Notes: generated by a model from the sequence alone, not told the origin. 61,093 bases of DNA from Phycisphaerae bacterium (GCA_016927755.1 JAFGLZ010000171.1:1-61093), one strand, 5' to 3'; shown: positions 1 through 9,236, numbered from the stretch's first letter. A program made the numbers and translations.

Positions 1-142
1 CGTGGGTGGCAGCGACTCGACGCAATGACGCTCGGCGCTTCGTTGGCTCTGTCGAGGGAGACAAAATGTGGGTAACGACAAGGGCTTTAGCCGTGGGGGA
101 CGCGAATCTCTGATCGAATTCGTGCCGGCCACCCCTCAAGAG

Positions 143-1174
143 GTGCACGACCCAAGGTTCGCTAGCTGTCCAAGCTTTCTTGCAGGCAGCTTAGCATGCG
201 CCGTGATCGCGGGACTCCTCGCGGGTTGCGAGGGTCCGACCCCGACCTACATGCCGCCCCGAAGACCCTCGCCCGCCGAGGCCGTCACCTTCATCTATCC
301 ACAGGAACCACCCATCGCCGATGCCGACGCCCTCGAAGACCTCTTGGCCGGTTATCGAAGGCAGGGCAGGGTCGTCCTGCTCCACTTCTGGTCGATCGAA
401 AACGCTGCCAGCCGCGACCAGTTCGGCGCCTTCATCGACCTTTATCGCGACAATCGCGCCTACGGCCTGCAGTGCGTCGCCGCCGCCTTCGACGGCAGCG
501 GCCAGTGGACCACGGAGATCTCGCCCTTCCTGCGAAGCGTGGGGTGCAACTACCCCTGCGTCATCGTACCGTTCTCGTCCCGCGGCGACGTCGTCGCCCG
601 AATGGCGTACGAGTGGAACGGGCGAATACCCGCCGCCCTCGTCTTCGACCGAGACGGAAGGCTCGTGGCTGAGCTGCCGGCCGGTACGTCTGTCGACAAG
701 ATCCGGCAAGTCGTCGCCGATGTCGTCGCCGGCAGGCTCGAGGCTTCGGAGGGGGCAGCCCGTCCTTCCTCCAAACGCGTCACCGCCCAGTCCAGGGCCC
801 TCGACCTCAGCGTGAACAAGACGATCGCTCGCGCCCGCTCCGAGGCGGACTCCGCCGGCGACGTCGACCGGATGGCACAGTCGATCGCCGCGCGCTGCGA
901 GGCCACCATCGACTGGTCGACCGCCAAGGTCGCCATCCTGCCGTTCACACTCGTTGGCTCGGGCGGAACGCCGGAGATGGGCAGGCAGCTCGCCGACTCC
1001 GTGGCGAGGATCCTGGCCGCGCGACATCCCGAGGCCATCGTGCCCCGCGACCAGGCCGACGCCGTCCTGAAGCGCTACAACCTCACGCCGCTCGCCGTCG
1101 AGTACGACCCCACGACCGTGACCGGACGAGTCGGATGGACGCACATCATCACCGGAACCCTCAACATGAAGTGA
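143..1174 (+). CDS. Thioredoxin-fold lipoprotein with a C-terminal TolB/CsgG-like domain
   Basis: The predicted product is an exported lipoprotein. A hydrophobic stretch ends in the lipobox LLAGC. A thioredoxin/TlpA-like domain follows (strand VVLLHFWS, a later VAAAFDG segment, and a PAALVFDRDGRL strand), but the usual CxxC is replaced by WSIENAAS, so thiol-disulfide exchange is unlikely. The last 90 residues (KVAILPF ... HIITGTLNMK) resemble the TolB/CsgG/FlgO-like fold also seen in the genes at 6567 and 7833. The frame is open from a GTG at 68, but bases 93-130 match a dispersed repeat found again at 6436-6470, so I prefer the GTG at 143. GTG 122 is also possible. No good ribosome site supports any choice. 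The next gene starts 32 bp downstream. Confidence 0.6.
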   Translation: MHDPRFASCPSFLAGSLACAVIAGLLAGCEGPTPTYMPPRRPSPAEAVTFIYPQEPPIADADALEDLLAGYRRQGRVVLLHFWSIENAASRDQFGAFIDLYRDNRAYGLQCVAAAFDGSGQWTTEISPFLRSVGCNYPCVIVPFSSRGDVVARMAYEWNGRIPAALVFDRDGRLVAELPAGTSVDKIRQVVADVVAGRLEASEGAARPSSKRVTAQSRALDLSVNKTIARARSEADSAGDVDRMAQSIAARCEATIDWSTAKVAILPFTLVGSGGTPEMGRQLADSVARILAARHPEAIVPRDQADAVLKRYNLTPLAVEYDPTTVTGRVGWTHIITGTLNMK

Positions 1175-1206
1175 GGGTCGGATAACCAGAACTATCGGAG
1201 CACCAC

Positions 1207-2217
1207 ATGAAAGTCGGTATCATCGGCGGAGGAAGCATCGCGGTTCGTCACATCCTGGGCTATCGGCAGATCGAGGACGTCGAGTCGATCACGCTCGCCG
1301 ACGTCAATCCGGACTTCGCCGCAAAGGCCGAGCTCGAGGCGACGCCGAACGCCAGGGCGGTCGCCGACCATCGCGAGATCCTCGACGACGGCGAGATCGA
1401 GGTCGTCAGTATCTGCCTGCCGCACGACCTCCACGAGCGATTCGCCGTCGAGGCCCTCGAGGCCGGCAAACACGTTATCACCGAAAAGCCCATCGCGATG
1501 ACCGTCCAACAAGCCGACAACATGATCGCCACCGCCGACCGCGTCGGACGGCGTCTCTTCGTCATCATGAATCTGGTCTTCACGCCGTACTACCTCCGCG
1601 CGCGGGAGCTGATCCGCTCGGGCGAGCTGGGCAGGCCCTTCCTGGCCGTCTTCCATATCGAGGGCGACGAGCTGGAGCGGATGAGTGATCCGACGAGTTG
1701 GAAGGGCACCCCCGACCGCGCCGGCGGCGGCGCGATGGTCGACACCGGCTACCATGCCGTCTACATGCTCCTCGACCTCTTCGGAAAACCCGAGAAGGTC
1801 GGCGCCCAGGCCCGGCGTCTCGTCGTCGAGTGCGAACACAAGATGGACGACAACACCGTCGCCACGCTCGAGTTCCCCGGCGGCGTGATGGCCTCCGTCA
1901 TCGTCTCGTACTCCATCACGAGCAAGCCCTGGGCCGAGCGCCGCTACGTCTACTGCACCGACGGGTCGGTCGACATGAGCGACGAGACCGTCGAGACCCT
2001 CCGCGTCTGGCGCGACCGCCAGGTCGTCGAGCGCCAAGGCTGGTCCTACCCCGAGCACCCGCACGCCTACAGCATCGCCCAATGCATCGCCCACTACCTC
2101 GAGTGCATCGAGACCGGCGACGACCCCATGGTCGACGCCTTCCACGCCCGGGAAACCCTCGACACCCTCCGCGCCATCTACGAATCCAGCGACACCGGCC
2201 GAATGGTCACGCTGTAG
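1207..2217 (+). CDS. Gfo/Idh/MocA family oxidoreductase
   Basis: A 336-residue NAD(P)-dependent sugar or inositol dehydrogenase-like protein. The N-terminal Rossmann fold starts MKVGIIGGGSIAVRH (GxGxxA-type dinucleotide loop), and the family EKPIA motif appears as TEKPIAMT. The C-terminal half is the alpha/beta substrate domain with the GGGAMVDTGYHAVYMLLDLFG segment, where D and H supply catalytic residues in this family. Length is typical. CGGAG sits about 6 bp before the ATG. It may be co-transcribed with the upstream lipoprotein. The substrate cannot be named from sequence; members often act on sugars, inositols or their phosphates. Family assignment is firm. Confidence 0.9.
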   Translation: MKVGIIGGGSIAVRHILGYRQIEDVESITLADVNPDFAAKAELEATPNARAVADHREILDDGEIEVVSICLPHDLHERFAVEALEAGKHVITEKPIAMTVQQADNMIATADRVGRRLFVIMNLVFTPYYLRARELIRSGELGRPFLAVFHIEGDELERMSDPTSWKGTPDRAGGGAMVDTGYHAVYMLLDLFGKPEKVGAQARRLVVECEHKMDDNTVATLEFPGGVMASVIVSYSITSKPWAERRYVYCTDGSVDMSDETVETLRVWRDRQVVERQGWSYPEHPHAYSIAQCIAHYLECIETGDDPMVDAFHARETLDTLRAIYESSDTGRMVTL

Positions 2218-2608
2218 CATGTGTGTCCGGCCCACGGGTGCATCCGGATTTCGGTTGCCTGCACCCCTCGGTTCGATGATGCGCAGCCTGCCCAGGCCTC
2301 TTCAGTCCCGTAGGGACGGCGAGAGAATAGCCCAGGACTTCAGTCCTGTGGGACCGAGCAACCTACGGGAGCCCCAGTCCCATCGGGACGGCTGAAGTGT
2401 GACGGGGTTGCTCGGAGAAGCTTCGCCGCGGGTGGCACGGGTCCGCGCGAGACGACCACTACGATCGAATGGGTGTTGGGCAGCAAGACACGCCGCCGCA
2501 TCCCAGCACGGCGCTCCGCGGCCCCGTGTTCCGGTTCATCCCAAACGATCCGTCCAGCGATGGGCCAAGCCCCCCATGCAACGCGACACTCGCTCGCCGG
2601 AGAGGTTC
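2218..2608. repeat. Intergenic stretch with three dispersed short palindromes
   Basis: No gene is visible between the oxidoreductase and the convergent ankyrin gene. The first part holds three related hairpin elements: 2300-2320 (GTCCC-GTA-GGGAC), 2335-2354 (GGACT-TC-AGTCC, then TGTGGGAC) and 2372-2397 (GTCCC-ATC-GGGAC then GGCTGAAG). The third is the partial inverse of the first, since CTTCAG precedes one and CTGAAG follows the other. Elements of this look are scattered in many planctomycete genomes. They could fold in RNA as part of a bidirectional end of transcription, but no T-tract follows. The rest, about 2400-2608, shows nothing I can name. Confidence 0.5.
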
Positions 2609-3769
2609 CTACGTGAATCCCCCCGCCTCGCGAATCAACGCCGCGATATCGTCTCGTCCCCGATCCAATGCCATATCCAGTGGCGTGACGCCTTCCACCC
2701 CCAAATTCGGATCCGCGCCGGCGTCCAAGAGACACCCAACAGCCGCCACATGGCCGTTAGCGCTCGCGTGCATCAGCGGCGTGATGCCGTCGCCGTCCGT
2801 TGCGTCGATAGGGGCGCCCGCCTCGATCATCACGTCCACCGCCTCCGGCTTTCCGGATAGCACGGCAAGGATAAGGGCGGTTTCGTCCTTAGCGGTCCGC
2901 GCATCGCGATCGGCCCCCTCATCGAGAAGCGCCCTCATTGCCGCGGCTTGGCCCCAGTGGGCCGCGTAATGCAGTGCCGTGCGCCCAAAGTCGTTGGAAA
3001 CGTCGATATGTGCCCCAGCCTGCAGGAGTATCCTGAGCGCGTCAAGCTGTCCTTGGCCTGCCGCGGCCATCAAGGGCGCTCCATTCGCGGTCACCCTCCC
3101 GTTTGGGTCCGCGCCGGCTTCCAGAAAGATACTCATCACATCAACGTAACCCAGATGGGACGCCACGAAGAGATACTCGGGATCCATCGCCCTGGCGCCC
3201 GCATCGACCAGCACTCGCACGAGTTCCACGCGTCCCAGAAACGTAGCCATTCCCAACACACTATGGCCCTCATCATCCCTCTCGTTCGGGTCGACACCGG
3301 CCCGAAGGAGAACCTTGACGGCCTCGGGTCGTCCCATCATGACGGGAAGAGACAACAGGGATTCCCCGCGCTCGTTTTTCACCTTGGGGTTCGCCCCCAA
3401 GTCGATCAGAGCCTGCACCACCTCCGGCGAAGCGAACATCGCGGCATCCGACAGCATCCCGTCTAGGCCGCCCCCAGCATTGGCATCTGCGCCCCTGGCC
3501 ACCAACACCCGCACCATCTCCGCACTCTTGCCAATAGCAGCAGTAGAAAGCGCTCTGTTGCCGTTCCGCCCCTCAGCGTTCGGATCGGCGCCGCTATCAA
3601 GCAGAATCGACACGACCTCCACCGAGCCTGCCCTAGCCGCTATCTCTAGCGCATAGCGACCGCCCTCATTGCGGCAGTTCGCATCCCCCCCCGAGTCGAG
3701 AAGCCCCCTGACTCGGCTCGCATCCCGCGACTCGATCGCCTCAAACAGCGCTCGTTCATCGGCCGACAT
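2609..3769 (-). CDS. Ankyrin repeat protein
   Basis: 386 residues made almost entirely of about 12 ankyrin repeats of around 33 residues each (pattern G.TALxxAxxxGxxEVVxxLLxxGADPN). It begins MSADERALFEAIESRD, with no signal peptide or membrane segment, so it is predicted to be cytoplasmic. Ankyrin repeats bind other proteins; no enzymatic domain is present. GGAGGG lies about 5 bp before the ATG. It follows the GH106-like gene on the same strand after a 58 bp gap, so the two could share a transcript, although no functional link is obvious. The partner protein is unknown. Confidence 0.88.
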   Translation of the reverse strand: MSADERALFEAIESRDASRVRGLLDSGGDANCRNEGGRYALEIAARAGSVEVVSILLDSGADPNAEGRNGNRALSTAAIGKSAEMVRVLVARGADANAGGGLDGMLSDAAMFASPEVVQALIDLGANPKVKNERGESLLSLPVMMGRPEAVKVLLRAGVDPNERDDEGHSVLGMATFLGRVELVRVLVDAGARAMDPEYLFVASHLGYVDVMSIFLEAGADPNGRVTANGAPLMAAAGQGQLDALRILLQAGAHIDVSNDFGRTALHYAAHWGQAAAMRALLDEGADRDARTAKDETALILAVLSGKPEAVDVMIEAGAPIDATDGDGITPLMHASANGHVAAVGCLLDAGADPNLGVEGVTPLDMALDRGRDDIAALIREAGGFT

Positions 3770-3827
3770 GCGCGCCCTCCGCCCCCGCGCGTTTCAGGAA
3801 ATGAATTGAAGCATCCTCGTCAGATCG

Positions 3828-6296
3828 TCAATAGCACCTCAACCGCACCGGCCCCATCAGCCCCGCCGCCCGCGCGTCCTTCGGCACGTACTTGTTCGAG
3901 AACGAGTTCGTCACTTCGACCTCCAGCTCGTTCTTCCCGTCCCGGATCGCCTCGCTCACGTCCACCACGTACGGCGCCCAGAACCGCGGCCCGAGGTCCT
4001 TGCTGTTCAAGCGGACGACCGCCCAGTCGCCTACCTTTCCCAAATCCAGCTCGACCTTCCGCCCCGCCTGCCTCTTCGCCTCAAACGTCGTCGCATACGT
4101 CAGCGTCCCGGCAAACTGCTTGAGCTCCGGTACGTCCCGCCAATCACCGAGCTTGTCCAGAACCTGCTTGCCCTCGCCATCCGTCACCTTCCACGCGCCG
4201 CCGATCTCCGTCACCGTCGGCTCTCCTCGCGGCGCATAACAGGCCGACGCCATCAGCGGCGGACGAGCCGGATCGACGCACAGGATGACGCTCTCGCGCC
4301 GGCCCAGACGCAGCGGCGTCGCCAGCCGATCCTTACCCCTCGGCTCGACGGGCGCCCCGGTGAACTTGTCCGACCACGCGTCGTACCACTGGGCCGTACC
4401 GAAGCATCGCACCGTCACCGTCGCGTCGATCGGCCCCTCCCCCTCGTTGACGAACAGGTAGAAGTGCATCTTGTCCTTGACCACGTGCGCGGCCCGAACG
4501 TCGACGCTCGGCGGCTCCACCACAACGTCCCGCCCCAGCCCGGCCACGAGCTTGGCGCTCGGCTCCCCCTGGCACGTATGCACGACCCCGCCGGCGTCCT
4601 TGAACGCCTGCACCCCCTTGGCCGTCTCCCCGGTCAGCGGTCGGTCCTGGTCCACGATCAACGTCGTGTACGCCATCGCCCCGATCCGAATCCGACCGCC
4701 CTCGATCTTGGCCTGCTCCACGAGCCGCCAGTCCTCGAGATAGTTGAAGTCGACCTGATGCTGGAACAACCATTTCGCCGCCCGCCACGGCAGCGTGTTG
4801 TTGACGCTGAGAACCGCCACCTCGCATACCTGCTCGCAGTCGGCCATCAACCCGCACAACCGCGCGGTGTAGTCGGCGAAGACGCGATAACGCGGCCACC
4901 AGGAGTTGTGAATGCCCAGGTCCGGCGGACGCTCGTACGCCCGCTTGTCCCGGATCGTGTAGTACACCGCGTGCGGATACAGCAGGTTCACCCCCCGCAC
5001 GATCAGCCAGTCCGCAAGCCACTTCATCTCGTCCATCGTCAGGTGCCAACCGTAGGCCCCGTAGATCTCGTTGGCGTTGCGACGACGCCCGTCGTGACGA
5101 GCCACGCTGCTCGAGCACTTGCCCACCGTGCTGTTCTCGCCATCGATCGCGTTCTTGCCCGGCAACACCCAACGCCAGACCATGTCCTGCCCCGGAATCT
5201 GAAACAGCCGCAGCGGGCGGATCTCGTCGCTGTGCGCCGGATGCCCCGTCAGCGCGATCCCATGCCCCGCGCACCACCTGGAAAGCTGCTGGTAGTACGT
5301 CTCGTCCAGCCGCTCGGCCACCGTCAGATCGAAGTCGTCGCGAACCTTCCGCGTCCTCTCGCCCACGTCAAAGAACAGCGCCGGCAGCAGGGGCGCAAGC
5401 GCATATCCGCGCCGCTTCTTGAAGTCCGCCGCCAGCCCCGCCGTCCACGGCCTCAGCCCGCTTCGACCCCCACGCCCCGAAAGGCTCGGCTCGTCCGTGA
5501 AGATCGCGAAGACCGTCTTACCGAAGTGACCCTTGAGCGTCTCGTGGTAAGGCTCATGACAGAACCGGATGAAGGCCTGCATCGCCTCGAAGCTGAGCAG
5601 GTCCGCCGCCGCCGGCGCGCCCGGCTCGCCGTCCTCCTCGCCGTAGTGAACCCCGCGAATGTGCCCGCCCGTCGGCTCCATCACGAACGTCATCACCCGC
5701 CACTTGCCTTCGCCGAGCTTGGCCGCGCGTCCCGGTTCGGTCACGACGACCGCCCCGTCCAAATCAAGCACGTCCTTCTTCTCAGTCTGCCTCGCGACGA
5801 CGGCCGCCACGAACTTGCCCTTGCGCGGCGCGGCAACCCTGACCTCCGTCGGACCCGTGACGTCCTTGGCGTGACAGGCCAGCCCCTGCGCCGCGAAGTC
5901 CGCGTTCGACTTGACCACCTCGCCGTGCGCCGACCCCGACGGATACATCCCCTCGTCATACAGGCAAACATACATACCCGTCCTGGCCGCTTCCTCCACC
6001 GCGAACCGGACGCGCTCGAGCCACACCTTGCCCATGTACGGGATGCTCTTCGGCAGCCCCATGCGGGCGTGGATGATGACCCCGTAGATGCCCTTCTCCC
6101 GAAACGCCGCCAGTTGCCGGCGCGTCTCGGCGTCGCTGAGCTCGTCGTTCCAGAACCAGAACGGCATCTGGGCGAATTCGTGACCCGGCTGCATTAGCCT
6201 GGCGCGCCAGTCGTTCGGCTTCACGGCGGATTCTCCGTCTGCGCTCGACAGGAGGGCTGTCGCGGAAAGTATGAATGCCAAGGCGTATCGACACAT
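3828..6296 (-). CDS. Secreted GH106-like glycoside hydrolase (alpha-L-rhamnosidase type)
   Basis: About 822 residues with an N-terminal signal peptide (MCRYALAFILSATALLSSADG). The mature part opens with a segment containing MPFWFWNDELSDAETRRQL, then GIYGVIIHARMGLP and YDEGMYPSGSAHG, which is the pattern of the GH106/alpha-L-rhamnosidase-related family. An IFTDEPSL segment carries likely catalytic acids. The last 90 residues form a jelly-roll galactose-binding-like domain (ELDLGKVGDWAVVRLNSKDLG). I chose the ATG at 6296 because GGAGGA lies 8 bp upstream and the signal peptide starts there, although the frame is open to 6332. The likely role is degradation of plant or algal polysaccharide side chains outside the cytoplasm. 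Exact linkage specificity is not certain. Confidence 0.75.
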   Translation of the reverse strand: MCRYALAFILSATALLSSADGESAVKPNDWRARLMQPGHEFAQMPFWFWNDELSDAETRRQLAAFREKGIYGVIIHARMGLPKSIPYMGKVWLERVRFAVEEAARTGMYVCLYDEGMYPSGSAHGEVVKSNADFAAQGLACHAKDVTGPTEVRVAAPRKGKFVAAVVARQTEKKDVLDLDGAVVVTEPGRAAKLGEGKWRVMTFVMEPTGGHIRGVHYGEEDGEPGAPAAADLLSFEAMQAFIRFCHEPYHETLKGHFGKTVFAIFTDEPSLSGRGGRSGLRPWTAGLAADFKKRRGYALAPLLPALFFDVGERTRKVRDDFDLTVAERLDETYYQQLSRWCAGHGIALTGHPAHSDEIRPLRLFQIPGQDMVWRWVLPGKNAIDGENSTVGKCSSSVARHDGRRRNANEIYGAYGWHLTMDEMKWLADWLIVRGVNLLYPHAVYYTIRDKRAYERPPDLGIHNSWWPRYRVFADYTARLCGLMADCEQVCEVAVLSVNNTLPWRAAKWLFQHQVDFNYLEDWRLVEQAKIEGGRIRIGAMAYTTLIVDQDRPLTGETAKGVQAFKDAGGVVHTCQGEPSAKLVAGLGRDVVVEPPSVDVRAAHVVKDKMHFYLFVNEGEGPIDATVTVRCFGTAQWYDAWSDKFTGAPVEPRGKDRLATPLRLGRRESVILCVDPARPPLMASACYAPRGEPTVTEIGGAWKVTDGEGKQVLDKLGDWRDVPELKQFAGTLTYATTFEAKRQAGRKVELDLGKVGDWAVVRLNSKDLGPRFWAPYVVDVSEAIRDGKNELEVEVTNSFSNKYVPKDARAAGLMGPVRLRCY

Positions 6297-6410
6297 ATGC
6301 TCATCCTCCGACGTGTCACGTGTCGCGGCCAATTGTAGCCGAACGCCGACAAGCAGGCACGACAGCCCCTGCGACGGTGATCGAACGACCCAACCGCCCT
6401 TACACTATAA

Positions 6411-6475
6411 TGATGGGTGGCCCACCGCTTCAGCGGTGGGGGACGCGAATTCACTTCCGAGTTCGTGCCGCTCGC
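6411..6475. repeat. Dispersed hairpin repeat, second copy of the element at 66-130
   Basis: A perfect 9-bp stem with a 2-base loop (CCCACCGCT-TC-AGCGGTGGG, 6421-6440) is followed by GGGACGCGAAT. The 15-mer GTGGGGGACGCGAAT (6436-6450) occurs again at 93-107, and similarity continues to the shared TTCGTGCCG. In the other copy the left stem has decayed. A TATAAT (6406-6411) lies just upstream, but I see no matching -35, so a promoter is not claimed. The element fills the divergent gap between the GH106-like gene and the gene at 6567. Confidence 0.6.
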
Positions 6476-6566
6476 GAGAGAAGCAGTGTCCCGCTCATTG
6501 TGTGCTTGCGTCGAATGACCAGCTCATGCAACCCCGCGGATGGCCTTGCTGCCGGGAGACACTGAA

Positions 6567-7793
6567 GTGACCGGCGTCATCCTCATGCCACTCATCATCG
6601 CCTCGGCCCAGACCACGCAGCCTGACGTCTCGGCTCACCGAATCGCCCTGGTGCTCCCCTTCACCAGCGACGACCGCGAGCTCGCCGAACGCTTTACCGA
6701 TCGCCTCACCCTCAAGATGAACCGCCAGGTCCAGCGGCTCGGAGACAAGACCGACCTGAAGGTCCTCGGCAAGATCGAGGTCGAAGAGGCCTGGGGCCAG
6801 GGCCTCGGACCCAAGCTCGACATGCCTCCCCAGGAAATGGGCCGGTGGCTGCGCCAGGTCGCCGCGCAGGTCGCCGTTTGGGGAACTGTCAAACGCCAGG
6901 GCGACGACCTGATCGTCCACGTCAGAGTCGTCGACCTCACCGACGACCCCAGTGAGTACCGCCTGGACAAGACCTACCAGGCTGGCGGCCAGCGGGCCCA
7001 CGTCGACGTGCTCGATCCCATCGTCGAGACCCTCACCGGCCACGCCGTCCGAAGACCTCGCGAGCAGGGCGACGTGCCCGAGCCCCCAGTCCTCGGACCG
7101 ATGCTCAGCAAGAATCCGGGCTTCGAGGAAGGCTCCGGCGAGAAGCCTATCGGATGGGAGCGAATCGACGGGCTCTGCACCTTCTGGATCGACGACCCCA
7201 CCGGCGTGGCCCGGGGCAAGGTCATCAAGATGGACACGCGAATGCTACAAAGCCAGGCCGACGCGTGGTGGAAGAAGTGGCGAGCCGGAGCGCCGGCCTC
7301 CCAAGCCCCTGAGCCCGTCTTCGCCAAGCCTCCCGCCTACAACGCCGTCGCCGGCTTGCACGGCGTCCACTACTACAGCGACTTCTACGAGGTCAAACCC
7401 GGCATGCGATACCGCGTCCTGGCCGACCTCATTGCCACGGAGGGTGGCGGCGGCAAGCCGAAGGTCTTCGTCAAGGGCTATGCCCTCGTGCCCGCCACCG
7501 TCCGCGAGACCGAACCGCAGCGGCGCGAGATCTGGCGGACCTACCTGCCCTGCCGTGAATCCGCGGGCGCCTGGAAGCACCACTCGGAAACCTTCACCAT
7601 CCCAGACCGAGGCGTGACCATGTCCAACGTCGTCACGCTGCAGGTCAAGTGGATTCGCATCATCCCCTACGCCTACTGGCCGCCCGGCGTGTACTACTGG
7701 GACAACGTCAAGGTCGTCGAGGAACCCGAGTGCTCGCCGATTCCGGCTACCAAACCCGATCCCGAGACGCCGAAGGCGCCGACCGCCCCGTGA
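6567..7793 (+). CDS. Exported protein with TolB/CsgG-like N-domain and CBM-like C-domain (copy 1)
   Basis: About 408 residues. The short N-terminus (MTGVILMPLIIASAQ) looks like a signal peptide. Residues 25-170 resemble a periplasmic TolB/CsgG-type fold (RIALVLPFTSDDRELAERFTD, then VAVWGTVKRQGDDLIVHVRVVD). The C-terminal 220 residues begin MLSKNPGFEEGSGEKPIGW, the opening seen in carbohydrate-binding (CBM4/9-like) jelly rolls, and end WPPGVYYWDNVKVVEEP, the typical last strand of that fold. GTG 6567 is preferred over ATG 6540 because GGGAG lies 8 bp upstream and it begins the signal peptide. A tandem paralogue follows after 39 bp. No enzyme motif was seen and the function is unknown. Confidence 0.75.
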   Translation: MTGVILMPLIIASAQTTQPDVSAHRIALVLPFTSDDRELAERFTDRLTLKMNRQVQRLGDKTDLKVLGKIEVEEAWGQGLGPKLDMPPQEMGRWLRQVAAQVAVWGTVKRQGDDLIVHVRVVDLTDDPSEYRLDKTYQAGGQRAHVDVLDPIVETLTGHAVRRPREQGDVPEPPVLGPMLSKNPGFEEGSGEKPIGWERIDGLCTFWIDDPTGVARGKVIKMDTRMLQSQADAWWKKWRAGAPASQAPEPVFAKPPAYNAVAGLHGVHYYSDFYEVKPGMRYRVLADLIATEGGGGKPKVFVKGYALVPATVRETEPQRREIWRTYLPCRESAGAWKHHSETFTIPDRGVTMSNVVTLQVKWIRIIPYAYWPPGVYYWDNVKVVEEPECSPIPATKPDPETPKAPTAP

Positions 7794-7832
7794 CGCGATC
7801 AGACGCCGGCCTGCCAAAGAGGAGGACGAGTC

Positions 7833-9002
7833 GTGACCTGGACCGCAACAATGCTTGCACTCTCCGGGATGGTTGCTGCCGCCGAGTCCCCCAACACCGC
7901 ACGGCTCACGATGGTCCTGCCGTTCACGGGTGACGACGCCAAGCTCGCCGCTCGTATCAGCGACCGCCTGACGCTGAAGCTCTCACGCCAGGTCAAACGC
8001 CTCGGCGACAAGTCCGACCTGAAGGTCCTCAGCAAGATCGAGGTCGACGAAGCCTGGGGCCAGGGCAACGGTCCGAAGATCGACACCCCGCCCGCCGAGA
8101 TCGCCCGATGGCTGCGGCAGGCGGCCGCTCACGTTGCCATCTGGGGAAACGCCCGGCGGAGCGGGGACGAGCTGGTCGCCCGCGTCAAGGTCCTCGACAT
8201 CACCGAGGACGCTGGCACGCTCCAACTGGACAAGACGTTCCGTCAGAAAGGCGAGCGAGCGCACGTCGATATCCTGGACCCGATCGTCGAAGAACTCACC
8301 GGCCACGCGGTCCGAAAGCCCGTTGAGGCCGGCGACGTGCCAGAGCCGAAACAGCTCGGACCCATGCTCAGTAAGAACCCCGGCTTCGAGTCCGGCTCCG
8401 GTGAGAAGCCCGACGGCTGGGAGCGAATCGACGGACTAACCACCTTCTGGCTCGACGATCCGACCGGCGCCGGGCGAGGCAAGGTCGTCAAGATGGATAC
8501 GCGAATGCTCCAAAGCCAGGCCGATGAGTGGTGGAAGAAATGGCGCGCAGGCGCGCCAGCCTCTCGAGCACCCGAGCCGATCTTCGCCCAGCCGCCCGCA
8601 TACGACAGCGTCGGCGGTCTGCACGGCGCGCACTACTACAGCGACGCCTTCGAGGTCACGCCCGGCAAGCGATACCGCATCCTGGCCGACTTCAAGGGCA
8701 AGACCACGGACTTCTTCTTCGCCAAGGTCTTCGTCAAGGGCTACGGCACCGTCCCCCCGACGATCCGCGAAGACAAGCCCCAACAGCGGGAGATCTGGCG
8801 AACGTACCTCGCCTGCCGGAACTTCGAGAACGCCTGGAAGCACTATTCCGAGACGTTCACGATCCCCGAGCGCGGCGTGCGGATGTCCGACGTCGTCACC
8901 GTCCAGGTCAGGTGGATTCGCATCATCCCTTACGCCTACTGGCCGCCCGGCCTCTTCTACTGGGACGACGTCAAAGTCGTCGAAGAGCCGGTCAAACCGT
9001 AG
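7833..9002 (+). CDS. Exported protein with TolB/CsgG-like N-domain and CBM-like C-domain (copy 2)
   Basis: 389 residues, a clear tandem duplicate of the preceding gene. Shared stretches include MDTRMLQSQAD.WWKKWRAGAPAS, WERIDGL, and WIRIIPYAYWPPG near the end. The N-terminus (MTWTATMLALSGMVAAAES) is a signal peptide. Start is GTG 7833 with GAGGACGAG upstream. The copies differ mainly at their ends: copy 1 has a proline-rich tail that copy 2 lacks. Secretion and the jelly-roll half suggest binding of a glycan or cell-surface material; the N-domain may contact an envelope partner. No catalytic residues recognised. Confidence 0.75.
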   Translation: MTWTATMLALSGMVAAAESPNTARLTMVLPFTGDDAKLAARISDRLTLKLSRQVKRLGDKSDLKVLSKIEVDEAWGQGNGPKIDTPPAEIARWLRQAAAHVAIWGNARRSGDELVARVKVLDITEDAGTLQLDKTFRQKGERAHVDILDPIVEELTGHAVRKPVEAGDVPEPKQLGPMLSKNPGFESGSGEKPDGWERIDGLTTFWLDDPTGAGRGKVVKMDTRMLQSQADEWWKKWRAGAPASRAPEPIFAQPPAYDSVGGLHGAHYYSDAFEVTPGKRYRILADFKGKTTDFFFAKVFVKGYGTVPPTIREDKPQQREIWRTYLACRNFENAWKHYSETFTIPERGVRMSDVVTVQVRWIRIIPYAYWPPGLFYWDDVKVVEEPVKP

Positions 9003-9047
9003 TCGAGGCGATGCGATTCATGCCGCAAGGTGCAGGCGCCATCGTGA

Positions 9048-9082
9048 CACGGGCGTCTCGTGGCACGGGCGTCCCGCCCGTG
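9048..9082. repeat. REP-like palindrome CACGGGC-GTCCC-GCCCGTG with a partial second copy
   Basis: The palindrome occupies 9064-9082, and a half copy (CACGGGCGTCTCG) lies directly before it at 9048-9060. The same family, with a slightly different loop, forms three tandem copies at 44087-44167. It sits in a 234-bp convergent gap with no gene. It may act as a transcript end hairpin, but there is no T-tract. Confidence 0.6.
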
Positions 9083-9236
9083 ATCTCCACCGATGAAACC
9101 CGCCACGACGGCGCGGACCCTGGGCGATCCGCCTGAATCCCCAGCCGTCCAGATTGTCATGTCGCCGCCGCCCGATCGATGTGTTCCCGACCCGGGATCG
9201 TCTGACCCCTCGCCGGCGCGGGCGGCGTGCACGCCG

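Noticed and set aside
4464..6197. A 577-codon open frame opposite the GH106-like gene
   Set aside because: Antisense shadow; low-complexity, Arg/Pro/His-rich with no domain.
6383..6411. Promoter at the TATAAT before 6567
   Set aside because: No -35-like hexamer lies at 16-18 bp upstream; only the -10 matches.
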